A stretch of 64,000 nucleotides of DNA from Sphingomonas sanguinis (lineage in GTDB: Bacteria; Pseudomonadota; Alphaproteobacteria; Sphingomonadales; Sphingomonadaceae): NCBI RefSeq assembly GCF_001476905.1, contig NZ_LDTE01000007.1, forward strand, positions 1-64,000, read 5' to 3'. The position numbers and the translations under genes are program-made. The notes under the pieces are model-generated. The model was not told where the DNA came from and did not search any database. It was given only the letters and a program-made list of their open reading frames with translations. Within the stretch, counting starts at the first letter, position 1. The number at the start of each line of letters is the position of its first letter. Positions 47,752 through 56,626 of this stretch are shown piece by piece.

Positions 47752-47774
47752 GAAACGGATGACGAGTTTCGTTT
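47752..47774. promoter_or_regulatory. Inverted repeats in the sigma/protease divergent promoter
   Basis: GAAAC (47752-47756) and GTTTC (47766-47770), overlapped by AAACG (47753-47757) and CGTTT (47770-47774). They lie midway between the sigma gene start and the protease start and may be the binding site of the ECF sigma factor or another regulator. Spacing does not fit the general-stress EcfG consensus. Confidence 0.35.
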
Positions 47775-47814
47775 AATCCATGTCAGGACGATTTTTGGCA
47801 ATGGGAGACGATCG

Positions 47815-49113
47815 ATGAAGTGGCGCGCTCGCCGATACCTGACGCTGCTGATGGCGACAGCCGGGATCGTGGGCGGAGCTGGCATGGTGCGCGCCCAGCT
47901 GGGTGGTGCTTTGCCCAATCTGCCGCAGGGCGGGGCGCCGGGCTTGCCCATGCCGGGGCCGCTGTCGTCGATCGGACTGCCCAGGGCGCAGGACTTGCTG
48001 GGCCCGGTCGATAATATGGCACGGCGGGCAGCGGCACGGCTGGACGGCTTGCGTCGCCAGACCTTCGCCCAGCTGGTGCGCGAGCATCCCGATGCCATCA
48101 CACTGGACCCCCAGGGCTTTCCTGCGCGCGCGGGCGAGGTGGTGGTCGACGCCCCCAGTGAGACGCTGATCGCCGCAGCGACCAAGGCGGGCTATGCGAT
48201 CATCGAGCGCGATGATGTGCTGGGCGTCGGTTTCGCCCGGTTGCGGGTGCCGCAGGGCGTGTCGCTGAAAACGGCGCTGGACCAGCTGCGCAAGCTGGGC
48301 GGCGAAGTGAGCGCGGATCAGCTGCATCTGGCGAGCGGCGGTGGGGTTGCAATGATCGCGCCGCCGCTTGCCGGACAGGCGGCGAAGATCGACACACTGG
48401 TCGGCGTGATCGATGGCGGCGTCGAGGGAGCTGCGATGCTGCGTGGTTTTGCCAGCGGCGCGCCGCGCCCCAATGATCATGGCACGGCCGTCGCGTCGCT
48501 GATCGCCGGGGGGCATGGCATTCGCGGCGCCTTGCCCGGTGCGCGGATCGCCTCGGCCGATGTCTATGGCACCGATCCGGCGGGTGGCAATGCGACCGCC
48601 ATCGCCAAGGCGCTCGGCTGGTTGGTCGGCGCGCGGGTGCCGGTGGTGACGATCAGCTTGGTCGGGCCGTCCAATCCCTTGCTGGCGCGGGTCGTCGCGG
48701 CGGCGCAGGCGCGTGGCACGATCATCGTCGCGGCCGTCGGCAACAATGGCGCGGCCTCGCCGCCCGCCTATCCTGCGTCCTATCCCGGCGTCGTCGCAGT
48801 CAGCGGCGTCGACCGCCGCAACCGTCCGCTGATCGAAGCGGGGCGGGCCGAGCATCTCGATTATGTCGCGCCGGCGGCGGACATGCTGGTGGCGGGCGTG
48901 AACGGTCGACGCTTTGCGGTGCGCGGCACTTCCTTTGCCGCGCCCCTAGTCGCCGGGCGGATCGCCGCGGTCTATCCGACGCCCGACCCGGCGCAGCGTC
49001 GTGCCGCGCTGGCGAAGATCGATGTCGAGGCGCGTCGATCGGGGCTGCAAGGACCGGAAAAAAACATCGGTCGTGGAATGGTTTGCGGAGATTGCCGCAC
49101 CGACCTCCAATAA
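47815..49113 (+). CDS. Exported subtilisin-like serine protease (S8)
   Basis: About 432 residues, start at 47815 with GGGAG upstream. Signal peptide (RRYLTLLMATAGIVGGAGMVRAQ). Catalytic triad: D200 in GVIDGGV, H222 in NDHGTAVASLIAGG, S373 in GTSFAAPLVAGRIA; oxyanion Asn in AAVGNNGAASPPAYPAS. A region of about 170 residues before the protease domain is probably a propeptide or adaptor. Divergent from the ECF sigma gene and so probably under its control. Confidence 0.93.
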   Translation: MKWRARRYLTLLMATAGIVGGAGMVRAQLGGALPNLPQGGAPGLPMPGPLSSIGLPRAQDLLGPVDNMARRAAARLDGLRRQTFAQLVREHPDAITLDPQGFPARAGEVVVDAPSETLIAAATKAGYAIIERDDVLGVGFARLRVPQGVSLKTALDQLRKLGGEVSADQLHLASGGGVAMIAPPLAGQAAKIDTLVGVIDGGVEGAAMLRGFASGAPRPNDHGTAVASLIAGGHGIRGALPGARIASADVYGTDPAGGNATAIAKALGWLVGARVPVVTISLVGPSNPLLARVVAAAQARGTIIVAAVGNNGAASPPAYPASYPGVVAVSGVDRRNRPLIEAGRAEHLDYVAPAADMLVAGVNGRRFAVRGTSFAAPLVAGRIAAVYPTPDPAQRRAALAKIDVEARRSGLQGPEKNIGRGMVCGDCRTDLQ

Positions 49114-49182
49114 AAATCGAAAAATTGGGGATTAAACGCATCACCCGCTTCGTTGTCCCAGCAGAAGTTAAGGAGAACGAAG

Positions 49183-50040
49183 ATGAAGAACATTCTGTCT
49201 GGCACCGCGATCCTTGCCATTGCTCTGGTTGCAAGCCCCGCATCGGCGCAGCTTCTTGGTGGCGGCGGCCTGGCCGGCGGTCTGGGTGGTCAACTCGGCG
49301 GCGTTGCTGGCGGCGCGACCGGTGGTCTGACCGGCAATCTCGACAGCGCCAAGCGGTCGGGTCGCGTCGCCACCGAAAATGCGACCCGCGCCCGGGGTTC
49401 GGTGCGTGGCGACCGGAATGTCGACCTGCGTCGGGGGCGGATCAGCGCGTCGGGTGACGCCACCGGTGGCTCGACGCTGGACAGCGCGACGCGGGTCGGA
49501 AACCGGTCGGGCAGTGCCAATGGCACGACCTCCGGCGCGGTCGGTGGCGGCGTCGATGCCCAGTTGATCGGCACCGATGCGGTGCGCGACGCGGCCGGGC
49601 GCGGCGTGAACACGGTCGGCAACGTTGCCGGACGGGTGCGTGACACGGCTGGCGCGGTCGGCAACCGGGCGCGCGGTGCGGTCTCCAACCTGAGCGGGCG
49701 CGCCGCCAATGCGGCCGGAAATGCTGCGGGCTCCGGTTCGGGCTCGCTGTCGGCGGCGGGTGGCAATGGCACGCTGTCGGGCAACTTGGCGTTGGCCGGT
49801 AGCGGTGCGGCGCAGGGCGGGGCCTTCCCGGTCAATACCGGCATGGTCGTCAACGACGCGCAGGGCCGGGCGATCGGCGCGGTTCAGTCGGTCCGCACCA
49901 ATGCGCAGGGCGCGGTTGAGCGGGTGCTGGTGAAGGTGGGTGACCGGATCGCCAACCTGCCCGCCGCGAACTTCTCGGGCTCGGGCAACGTCCTGGTCTC
50001 GGCCATGGGGCAGGGCGATGTGAGCAGCGCCGCCAAGTAA
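49183..50040 (+). CDS. Gly-rich exported protein with C-terminal PRC-barrel-like segment
   Basis: About 285 residues, start at 49183 with AAGGAG upstream. Signal peptide ILSGTAILAIALVASPASAQ, then a very Gly/Ala/Arg-rich low-complexity region (repeats like LGGQLGGVAGGATGGL, AGRVRDTAGAVGNRARGAV). The end (FPVNTGMVVNDAQGRAIG, VERVLVKVGDRIANL) resembles a PRC-barrel strand pattern. No known family. It follows the protease by 69 bases, so it is in the same unit and may be a protease substrate. Confidence 0.8.
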   Translation: MKNILSGTAILAIALVASPASAQLLGGGGLAGGLGGQLGGVAGGATGGLTGNLDSAKRSGRVATENATRARGSVRGDRNVDLRRGRISASGDATGGSTLDSATRVGNRSGSANGTTSGAVGGGVDAQLIGTDAVRDAAGRGVNTVGNVAGRVRDTAGAVGNRARGAVSNLSGRAANAAGNAAGSGSGSLSAAGGNGTLSGNLALAGSGAAQGGAFPVNTGMVVNDAQGRAIGAVQSVRTNAQGAVERVLVKVGDRIANLPAANFSGSGNVLVSAMGQGDVSSAAK

Positions 50041-50054
50041 TATCGCGGATAAGG

Positions 50055-50088
50055 GAATGCGCCCGACCCATCATGGTCGGGGGCATTC
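50055..50088. terminator. Bidirectional hairpin terminator
   Basis: GAATGC-G-CCCGACC / GGTCGGG-G-GCATTC with loop CATCAT: 13 bp with one mismatch, between convergent genes. Confidence 0.7.
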
Positions 50089-50094
50089 TCACGT

Positions 50095-51210
50095 TTAGCG
50101 GGTGGCGAAATATCGCTCCAGGCGCGTGGCCTCGGCCGGGCTGATCGCCACGACCGCGCCATGCTTGGGCCGGGCGAAGTTGGTCGCCTTCATCGGCGAT
50201 CCCGGCTCGTTGAAGCGGCCGATATTGCGATAGGTCACGAAGTCGGTGGTTTCAGAAAAGCCCATATTGTTCGGGTTGATACCGAATACATCGTACATCA
50301 GGACATAGGTGTTGGTGCCACTGCGTTTCCAAAGGGTCGGCGCTTCCGTCCCGACGGTTTCGGGGTCCACCTTGCGCAGGTCCTTCGTCCAGCCGCTGTT
50401 GATGCTCGACGATTCCGAATGCCGGATATTGCCGGGGGCCTGATGCGCCACATAGAACATATGGTACTTGTCGCCGACCTTGGTGATGTCGGCATCGATC
50501 ACGTTCACCTTGGGATCGGGATAGTCGAACAGCGTCTTGGGCTCTTCGGTCAGCGTGCTGAAATCCTTGTCGGCATAGGAATAGACCAGATAGTTGGGCC
50601 CATTGCCGTCGCGGGTGGTGAAATAGACCATCAAGGCCTTGCGCTTGGGATCGTAGATCGTCTCGGGCGCCCACATATTGCCCGCGTTGCGATAGCGCGG
50701 GAACATGGCCGAGGGCGTGACACGGGACCGTGACCAGTGGATGAGGTCATAGGACTTCATGAAGATCATGTTGCGGTTGTTGCCCCAGCTATATTGCTCC
50801 TCGGGCCGTTCCCATTGGGTGTCGCGCAACCCTTCGCGCTTGGCGAAGATGTGGAGGTCGGTCATCGACATATAGAAGCCGCCATCGGGACCGCGCATGA
50901 TATGGGGATCGCGAATGCCCTTTTGCTCGGCCGCTTCGCGCCCGCTCATCACCGGTTTGCCGCCATTCACGTCGGTGAAGCTATAGCCGTCGCGCGACGT
51001 CGCGAAGTGAAGCGAATGATCCTCGTCGGTGAAGTAGGTCATCAGATAGGCCGTCCGCGCGTCGCGGGGGGCGGGCGGCTTGGGCAGGCGATCCTTTTTC
51101 ACGATTTCCAACTGGCGAGGCGCCGTGGCAGGCGCCTGTCCGTTGGCATGGATCGCCGTCGTTGCCAGGAGCGCGCCGATGGCAAGGCAACTACGAATCA
51201 CGGTCTTCAT
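50095..51210 (-). CDS. Exported glycoside hydrolase family 43-like protein
   Basis: About 371 residues. Start at ATG 51210 with GGGGAGAG upstream. Signal peptide (KTVIRSCLAIGALLATTAIHANGQ). Five-bladed beta-propeller pattern: AYLMTYFTDEDHSLHFATSRDGYSF, KGIRDPHIMRGPDGGFYMSMTD, MWAPETIYDPKRKALMVYF, VIDADITKVGDKYHMFYVA, GTEAPTLWKRSGTNTYVLMYD. Acidic residues in these blades (IRDPHIM, WAPETIYD, EAPTLW) fit GH43-type catalysis on arabinan or xylan. The substrate is unknown. Confidence 0.85.
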   Translation of the reverse strand: MKTVIRSCLAIGALLATTAIHANGQAPATAPRQLEIVKKDRLPKPPAPRDARTAYLMTYFTDEDHSLHFATSRDGYSFTDVNGGKPVMSGREAAEQKGIRDPHIMRGPDGGFYMSMTDLHIFAKREGLRDTQWERPEEQYSWGNNRNMIFMKSYDLIHWSRSRVTPSAMFPRYRNAGNMWAPETIYDPKRKALMVYFTTRDGNGPNYLVYSYADKDFSTLTEEPKTLFDYPDPKVNVIDADITKVGDKYHMFYVAHQAPGNIRHSESSSINSGWTKDLRKVDPETVGTEAPTLWKRSGTNTYVLMYDVFGINPNNMGFSETTDFVTYRNIGRFNEPGSPMKATNFARPKHGAVVAISPAEATRLERYFATR

Positions 51211-51323
51211 CAATCTCTCCCCTTTTCGGGAGAGGCTATGTCAACTGTCCGACAAATGCCATAGGCCGACCGTGACAAAATATGTCGGGACGAGCGGCGC
51301 TATGGCATTCGTCAGCTTGAATA

Positions 51324-52406
51324 TCAGCCGTGAGCCGGAATGCCCTGTGCCGCTGGCAGCTCCGTAATGTCGGAGGATTCCGCCCATAGGTTGATCCCGC
51401 CATCCATGGCCGCCTGGTCGATCGCCGCCAGTTCCTCGGCAGTGAAGTCCAGCCGCGCGACGGCATCGAGCGAGTCGTCCAGCTGCTCGACCGTGCGTGC
51501 CCCGATCAGGGCGGAGGTGACGCGGGGATCGCGCAGCACCCAGGCGATGGCCATCTGCGCCAGCGTCTGGCCGCGCGAATGGGCGATGTCGTTCAACCGC
51601 CGGATCGCGCCGAGATTCTGCTCGGTCAGCAGCGACTGCGACAGCGATCCGTCCCGGTTGGCCCGTGCATCCTGCGGCACGCCGTTCAGATACTTCTTGG
51701 TCAACATGCCCTGGGCGAGCGGCGAGAAGGCGATGCAGCCGGTCCCCAGATCCTCCAGCGTCGCCAGCAAGTCGCGCTCGATCCAGCGGTTCAGGATCGA
51801 ATAGCTCGGTTGATGGATGAACAGCGGCACCTTCTCCTCCGTCAGGATCGCGGCGGCCCGTCGGGTCAGGCCAGGATCATAGGAGGAAATGCCGACATAG
51901 AGCGCCTTGCCCTGCCGGTGCAGCTGGACCAGCGCGCCCATCGTCTCCTCCAGCGGCGTGGTCGGGTCGACGCGGTGCGAATAGAAGATGTCGACATAAT
52001 CGACCCCCATCCGCTTCAGGCTCTGGTCGCAGCTGGCGATCAGATATTTCTTCGACGAGCCGATATCGCCGTAAGGGCCAGGCCACATATCCCAGCCCGC
52101 CTTGGTCGACAGGATCAGCTCGTCGCGGTGCGCGGCGAAGTCGCTGGCCATCACCCGCCCGAAATTCTCCTCCGCCGAGCCATAGGGCGGCCCGTAATTG
52201 TTCGCGAGGTCGAAATGGGTGACGCCGCGATCGAAGGCGCGACGCAGGATGGCGCGGCCGGTCTCGAACACGTCGCTGCCGCCGAAATTCTGCCACAGCC
52301 CCAGGCTGATCGCGGGGAGCTTCAGGCCGCTGCGCCCGGTGCGGCGATAGGGCATGCGGCCGTCGTAACGCGCGGGGTCGGCGGCATAGGGAGCGGGGAA
52401 GGGCAT
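51324..52406 (-). CDS. Aldo/keto reductase (YghZ / L-glyceraldehyde-3-phosphate reductase type)
   Basis: 360 residues from the ATG at 52406. Typical blocks: LPAISLGLWQNFGG, THFDLANNYGPPYGSAEENFGR (given here by its centre NNYGPPYGSAEENFG), STKAGWDMWPGPYG, YVDIFYSHRVDPTTPLEETMGAL. D, Y, K and H of the AKR active site are present in these blocks. It reduces small aldehydes with NADPH; in E. coli the homologue detoxifies methylglyoxal. It stands alone. Confidence 0.92.
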   Translation of the reverse strand: MPFPAPYAADPARYDGRMPYRRTGRSGLKLPAISLGLWQNFGGSDVFETGRAILRRAFDRGVTHFDLANNYGPPYGSAEENFGRVMASDFAAHRDELILSTKAGWDMWPGPYGDIGSSKKYLIASCDQSLKRMGVDYVDIFYSHRVDPTTPLEETMGALVQLHRQGKALYVGISSYDPGLTRRAAAILTEEKVPLFIHQPSYSILNRWIERDLLATLEDLGTGCIAFSPLAQGMLTKKYLNGVPQDARANRDGSLSQSLLTEQNLGAIRRLNDIAHSRGQTLAQMAIAWVLRDPRVTSALIGARTVEQLDDSLDAVARLDFTAEELAAIDQAAMDGGINLWAESSDITELPAAQGIPAHG

Positions 52407-52608
52407 GGACTGTTTCCTCTCGTATCGGCGGCGATCTTTACGCGCTGCGTCCGCGCCCGCCAATCGAAGAGGCTCGATCCGTCGAGATCGCGATTGGTTC
52501 CACGCCAACTCAAAGACTTATTGGTCATGGTCGGGGGGAACCCGATCGGGCGGTCGGTTCTTCATGCCGCAGATTATTGATCCGCATGAATGATCGGACT
52601 GACCGCCT

Positions 52609-53355
52609 ATGCCTCGACCCACCCTGTTTCTGCTCCATGCCCTGGGTGGCAGTGCAAAGGCTTGGAACGACGTGATCGATCGGCTGGACGACCGTTTCGA
52701 TTGCGTGGCGCTCGACCTGCCGGGTTTCGGCGACCATGCGGATGAGGGCTATGTCGATGTCGCAGAGATGGTCGACTGGCTGGCGGCGGAGGTCGCGGCG
52801 CGGCGGCCCGAACGTTGGTTCCTGGTCGGGCACAGCATGGGCGGAAAGTTCGCCACCTTGCTTGCCGCGCGCGAACAGAACGGCTGCGGCCTGGGTGGCG
52901 TCGTGCTGCTGGCCGCCTCACCACCCGCGCCCGAGCCGATGGACGAAGATCGTCGGGCGGCGATGCTCGACTGGTTCCGCGAACGCCCTGCCGATGAAGC
53001 GCAGGCGGCAAGGTTCGTCGATGACAATAGCGCGGAGCCCTTGCCCGACCCCCTGCGCGTGGCCGCGATTGCCGATGTTCGCCGCTCCTCGCCGGATGCG
53101 TGGAGAGGTTGGCTGGAGCGTGGCAGTCGCGAGGATTGGCGCGCGGCGGCGGGCGTGATCGCCACGCCTGCGCTGATCGTGGCGGGCGGCGAGGACGGCG
53201 ATCTGGGCAAGGCCGCGCAGCGAAAGTGGAACGCGCCCCATTATGTCGAGCCGCAGGTAGTGGCGGTCGAGGGCGCTGCGCACCTCCTGCCGCTGGAGGC
53301 ACCGGACGCCGTCGCCACGCTGATCGCGGACTTTGTTGACCGACATCACGCCTGA
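52609..53355 (+). CDS. Alpha/beta hydrolase
   Basis: 248 residues. Oxyanion start FLLHALGGSAKAW, nucleophile elbow GHSMGGK (Ser), Asp in IVAGGEDGDLGKA, His in EGAAHLLPLE. Complete catalytic triad, so probably active as esterase or lactonase. It is followed by an SDR gene after 22 bases, in the same direction, which suggests a two-step catabolic pair. Confidence 0.88.
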   Translation: MPRPTLFLLHALGGSAKAWNDVIDRLDDRFDCVALDLPGFGDHADEGYVDVAEMVDWLAAEVAARRPERWFLVGHSMGGKFATLLAAREQNGCGLGGVVLLAASPPAPEPMDEDRRAAMLDWFRERPADEAQAARFVDDNSAEPLPDPLRVAAIADVRRSSPDAWRGWLERGSREDWRAAAGVIATPALIVAGGEDGDLGKAAQRKWNAPHYVEPQVVAVEGAAHLLPLEAPDAVATLIADFVDRHHA

Positions 53356-53377
53356 CAGGATTTCGAGGAGAGAGACG

Positions 53378-54181
53378 ATGGATCTGGGTATCAAGGGCCG
53401 TATCGCGCTGATCAGTGGCGCGGACTCCGGTATGGGCAAGGAAACCGCCCGCCTGTTGCTGGAGGCGGGGGTGCGTGTCGCTCTGACCGACAAGCCGGGT
53501 GGGTCGCTCGACCAGGCGGTCGAGGAACTGACGTCGCTGGGCGAGGTAATCGCGGTGACGGGTGACGTCACCAAATCGGAGGATGTGACCGCGCTCTGGG
53601 CCGAGGTGCGCGAGCGGCTGGGCGAGCCGGATATCTATGTCAATTCGGCGGGCGTCACCGGCGCGACCGGCGATTTCCTGGAGATCGACGACAAGGGCTG
53701 GCTAGAGACGCTGGACATCGACCTGATGGGCGCGGTCCGCATGTGTCGTGAGGCGATCCCGGCGATGCGCCGCAAGGGCTGGGGCCGCATCATCCTGATG
53801 GCCTCGGAGGATGCGGTGCAGCCCTATGTCGAGGAACTGCCCTATTGCGCGGCCAAGGCCGGTATCCTGAGCCTCGCCAAGGGGCTGTCCAAGGCCTATG
53901 GCGGCGATAATGTGCTCGTGAACACCGTGTCGCCCGCCTTTGTCGCTACGCCGATGACCGACGCGATGATGGAGAAGCGCGCCAAGGAAAAGGGCGTCAG
54001 CTTCGACGAGGCAATCGAGAGCTTCCTGGACGAGGAGCGTCCCGGCATGGAACTGAAGCGGCGTGGCCGTCCCGAAGAGGTCGCCGCCGCCGTCGCCTTC
54101 CTGGTGTCCGAACGGGCGAGCTTCATCAACGGCGCGGGACTGCGGGTGGATTCGGGATCGGTCTTCACCATCGCCACCTGA
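53378..54181 (+). CDS. Short-chain dehydrogenase/reductase
   Basis: 267 residues. Start at 53378 with GAGGAGAG upstream. Classical SDR: ALISGADSGMGKETARLLLEAG, NSAGVTG, catalytic S in ILMASEDAVQ, and Y/K in LPYCAAKAGILS. C-terminal RRGRPEEVAAAVAFLVSERASFINGAGLRVDSG is usual for the family (given here by the piece FLVSERASFINGAGLRVDSG). Operon partner of the preceding hydrolase. Substrate unknown. Confidence 0.9.
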   Translation: MDLGIKGRIALISGADSGMGKETARLLLEAGVRVALTDKPGGSLDQAVEELTSLGEVIAVTGDVTKSEDVTALWAEVRERLGEPDIYVNSAGVTGATGDFLEIDDKGWLETLDIDLMGAVRMCREAIPAMRRKGWGRIILMASEDAVQPYVEELPYCAAKAGILSLAKGLSKAYGGDNVLVNTVSPAFVATPMTDAMMEKRAKEKGVSFDEAIESFLDEERPGMELKRRGRPEEVAAAVAFLVSERASFINGAGLRVDSGSVFTIAT

Positions 54182-54253
54182 TGTCGGATCGGGACGGCGT
54201 GGCGTTCGGCATCGTCGCACGCTACGCTGTCCCGAACGATAAAAGGGGTGGGG

Positions 54254-55111
54254 ATGCAATATTCGACATGGTGGCTGGCGGGCGGAGCACTGCTGGCGGC
54301 GGGAACGGCTAAGGCACAGCAGGTTGAGGCACCATCGCTAGGCGCGACTAACTATGCCTATACCGGTGCGATGGTAACCCCGTCTGGGCGGCCGAGTTTT
54401 GGCGACGAGTTTACCCGGACAATCGACCAGAGACGGTGGCGTTGGGATACGGCGCAGAACAAGCATGGCTGGCCCAATAACGAATTGGAATATTATGCCG
54501 GGCCGGAGCGGACCAACGCCCGGGTCGAAAAGGGTGCCTTAGTTATCGAGGCGCGCGCCGAGACACCGCGCGACGCCGCCGACTGGGGCGGACAGCACTA
54601 TACCTCTGCCAAGCTAGTGACGCGTGACCCGCTGGGTTACGGATTTTACGAGGTGCGCGCGCAACTGCCCTGCGGGCGGGGCATGTGGCCCGCCATCTGG
54701 CTGCTCCCGATGGATGGCTCGCGCTGGCCCGATGGCGGCGAGATCGACATCATGGAAATGGTCGGCTTCGACCCGGACGTGATCCACGCGACGGTCCACT
54801 CCGCCGCGTTCAATCATCGGCTGAAGACGCAGCGCGGGGCGCAGATTCGTGTGGCGGGGGCGTGTACCGCCTATCACCGCTATCAGCTGGAATGGACGCC
54901 CGACACGATCACCATCGGAGTCGACGGCCATGCCTATATGCGGGTGAAGAACGACCAGCCCGGCGGCGCGGCGGCGTGGCCGTTCACCCGGCCCTATTCA
55001 CTGATCCTGAACCTGGCGGTCGGCGGCGACTGGGGCGGGCAGAAGGGTGTGGATGACGCCGCCCTGCCGCAGGTGATGAAGGTCGATTACGTGCGCTATT
55101 GGAAGCGTTGA
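54254..55111 (+). CDS. Exported glycoside hydrolase family 16 (beta-glucanase type)
   Basis: About 285 residues. Start ATG 54254 with AAGGGG just upstream (GTG at 54248 is an alternative). Signal peptide (WWLAGGALLAAGTAKAQ). Catalytic motif E163-x-D165-xx-E168 in DGGEIDIMEMVG; flanks SFGDEFTRTIDQRRWRWDT, NNELEYYAGPER, GRGMWPAIWLLPMDG and LNLAVGGDWGGQKG match laminarinase-like GH16 enzymes. It probably cuts beta-1,3-glucans. Confidence 0.93.
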   Translation: MQYSTWWLAGGALLAAGTAKAQQVEAPSLGATNYAYTGAMVTPSGRPSFGDEFTRTIDQRRWRWDTAQNKHGWPNNELEYYAGPERTNARVEKGALVIEARAETPRDAADWGGQHYTSAKLVTRDPLGYGFYEVRAQLPCGRGMWPAIWLLPMDGSRWPDGGEIDIMEMVGFDPDVIHATVHSAAFNHRLKTQRGAQIRVAGACTAYHRYQLEWTPDTITIGVDGHAYMRVKNDQPGGAAAWPFTRPYSLILNLAVGGDWGGQKGVDDAALPQVMKVDYVRYWKR

Positions 55112-55118
55112 TCATCCG

Positions 55119-55206
55119 CCCCGGCACGGGGAGGGGGACCAGCGAAGCTGGTGGAGGGGGAGCCCCCCTCCGTCATCGCTTCGTGCTGCGGCCCCCCGTG
55201 CCGGGG
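55119..55206. repeat. Nested inverted-repeat element between GH16 and mgtE
   Basis: Outer arms CCCCGGCACGGGG (55119-55131) and CCCCGTGCCGGGG (55194-55206) are exact reverse complements. Inside are CGAAGC/GCTTCG and GGAGGGGG/CCCCCTCC. It would fold into one long cruciform or hairpin between two convergent genes, acting as a terminator-like element. This looks like a dispersed intergenic repeat. Confidence 0.8.
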
Positions 55207-55212
55207 AGTATC

Positions 55213-56571
55213 TTACAGGAGTGTCCCCGACAGGATCGCCAGCGCGATGGTGAAATAGATCACCAGCCCGGTGACATCGACCAGCGTCGCGACGAACGGT
55301 GCCGAGGCGCTCGCCGGGTCGAAGCCCAGCCGTTGCAGGACGAAGGGCAGCATCGATCCCGCCAGCGAGCCAAAGGTGACGATCCCGACCAGCCCGGTGC
55401 CGACCGTGGTCGCGACCAGACCCCAGTGCGGGCCATAGTCGTAAAAGCCCAGGGTCTGCCACAGCGTGATCCGCGCCATGCCCAGCACGCCCAGGATTGC
55501 GCCCAGCGTCAGCCCGGCGGGCAGTTCGCGCAGCGCGACACGCCACCAGTCGCGCAGGCGGACCTGGTTCAGGGCGAGGGCGCGGATGATCAGCGAGGTC
55601 GCCTGGCTGCCGCTATTGCCGCCCGAGCTCATGATGAGCGGGATGAACAGGGTCAGCACGACCGCGCGCTCCAGCTCGGACTCGAAATGCTGCATCGCGC
55701 TGGCGGTCAGCATTTCCGAGAAGAACAGGATGCTCAGCCACCCGGCCCGCTTGCGGATCATCGCGAGGAAGCCGGTTTCGAGATAGGGATCGTCCAGCGC
55801 CTCGACGCCGCCGAACTTCTGCGTGTCCTCGGTATGCGCGGCGACCAGCGCGTCGAGCACGTCGTCGACGGTGACGATGCCCATCGGCCGCCCCTGTTCG
55901 TCGACGACCGGCAGCGCCAGCAGGTCGTGGCGACGGATCAGATGCGCCACTTCTTCGCGGTCGGTGGTCGGTGCGACGGTGATCGGATCATGACCGCGTG
56001 CCAGATCGATCGCGGGCGACTCCGGCTCGGCGGCGATCAGCTGACGGAGCGAGACGGTCGCGACCAGCCGCCCCTGCGGCTCCAGCAGGAAGACCGAATA
56101 GACCGTTTCGCGGCTGCGCTCGACGGTGCGGATATGCGCCAGCACCTCGGCGACCGTGGCGTCGGCGGAGGCGGCGACATATTCGGTCGTCATCATCCCG
56201 CCCGCGCTGGCGGGTGGCCAGCGGAGCAGCGTTTCGATCGAGGCGCGAACGGGGGCAGGCAGCCCGGCGCGCAGCGCGGCGGCGTCCTCTTCCTCCATGT
56301 CGGACAGCACGTCGGCGGCGCGGTCCTCCGACATTTGCGACAGGAGCGCGACCGCGCGGGCCGGGGCCAGGCGGGACAGGATATCGGCGGCCGAGCGCAG
56401 TTCCGGGCTGTCGAGCACGGCGACGGCGCGGGCGTCGGGCATTTGAGTGAGGGCGTCGGCCGCTTCCTCGACGGGGAGCGACTGCAACGTATCGACGAGA
56501 TCGGCGATGGACAGGCCGCGCCGGGAGGAACGGAAACCGGCGGTGACACCGGCAATCAGATCGTTGACCAT
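55213..56571 (-). CDS. mgtE: Magnesium transporter MgtE
   Basis: 452 residues. N-terminal superhelical domain (ADLVDTLQSLPVEEAADALTQMPD), then a CBS pair (about 140-260) and five membrane helices with the signature GGNSGSQATSLIIRALAL. Mg2+ channel of the inner membrane, gated by Mg2+ binding between the N and CBS domains. ATG at 56571. Its leader has a hairpin covering the ribosome-binding site (see 56579-56626). Confidence 0.94.
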   Translation of the reverse strand: MVNDLIAGVTAGFRSSRRGLSIADLVDTLQSLPVEEAADALTQMPDARAVAVLDSPELRSAADILSRLAPARAVALLSQMSEDRAADVLSDMEEEDAAALRAGLPAPVRASIETLLRWPPASAGGMMTTEYVAASADATVAEVLAHIRTVERSRETVYSVFLLEPQGRLVATVSLRQLIAAEPESPAIDLARGHDPITVAPTTDREEVAHLIRRHDLLALPVVDEQGRPMGIVTVDDVLDALVAAHTEDTQKFGGVEALDDPYLETGFLAMIRKRAGWLSILFFSEMLTASAMQHFESELERAVVLTLFIPLIMSSGGNSGSQATSLIIRALALNQVRLRDWWRVALRELPAGLTLGAILGVLGMARITLWQTLGFYDYGPHWGLVATTVGTGLVGIVTFGSLAGSMLPFVLQRLGFDPASASAPFVATLVDVTGLVIYFTIALAILSGTLL

Positions 56572-56578
56572 TTCAAAC

Positions 56579-56626
56579 CTTTCGTCCGCACGACCCGGGG
56601 CGGACGAAAGCCAGTTTCGCGAAACT
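56579..56626 (-). promoter_or_regulatory. mgtE leader: RBS-sequestering hairpin plus upstream palindrome
   Basis: Read on the minus strand: palindrome AGTTTCGCGAAACT (56626-56613), GG, then CTTTCGTCCGC (56610-56600), a 10-base loop CCCGGGTCGT, and GCGGACGAAAG (56589-56579), exact reverse complement of the first arm, followed by GTTTGAA and ATG. The Shine-Dalgarno GAAAGG lies in the last arm. The CGAAA of the palindrome and a second CGTCCGC copy upstream (56634-56628) could compete for pairing. It looks like a translational switch; ligand unknown, Mg2+ likely. Confidence 0.6.

Noticed and set aside
47752-47774. EcfG general-stress promoter (GGAAC-N16/17-CGTT) before the protease
   Set aside because: The spacing between GAAAC-like and CGTT-like elements is 13 or 8, not 16-17.
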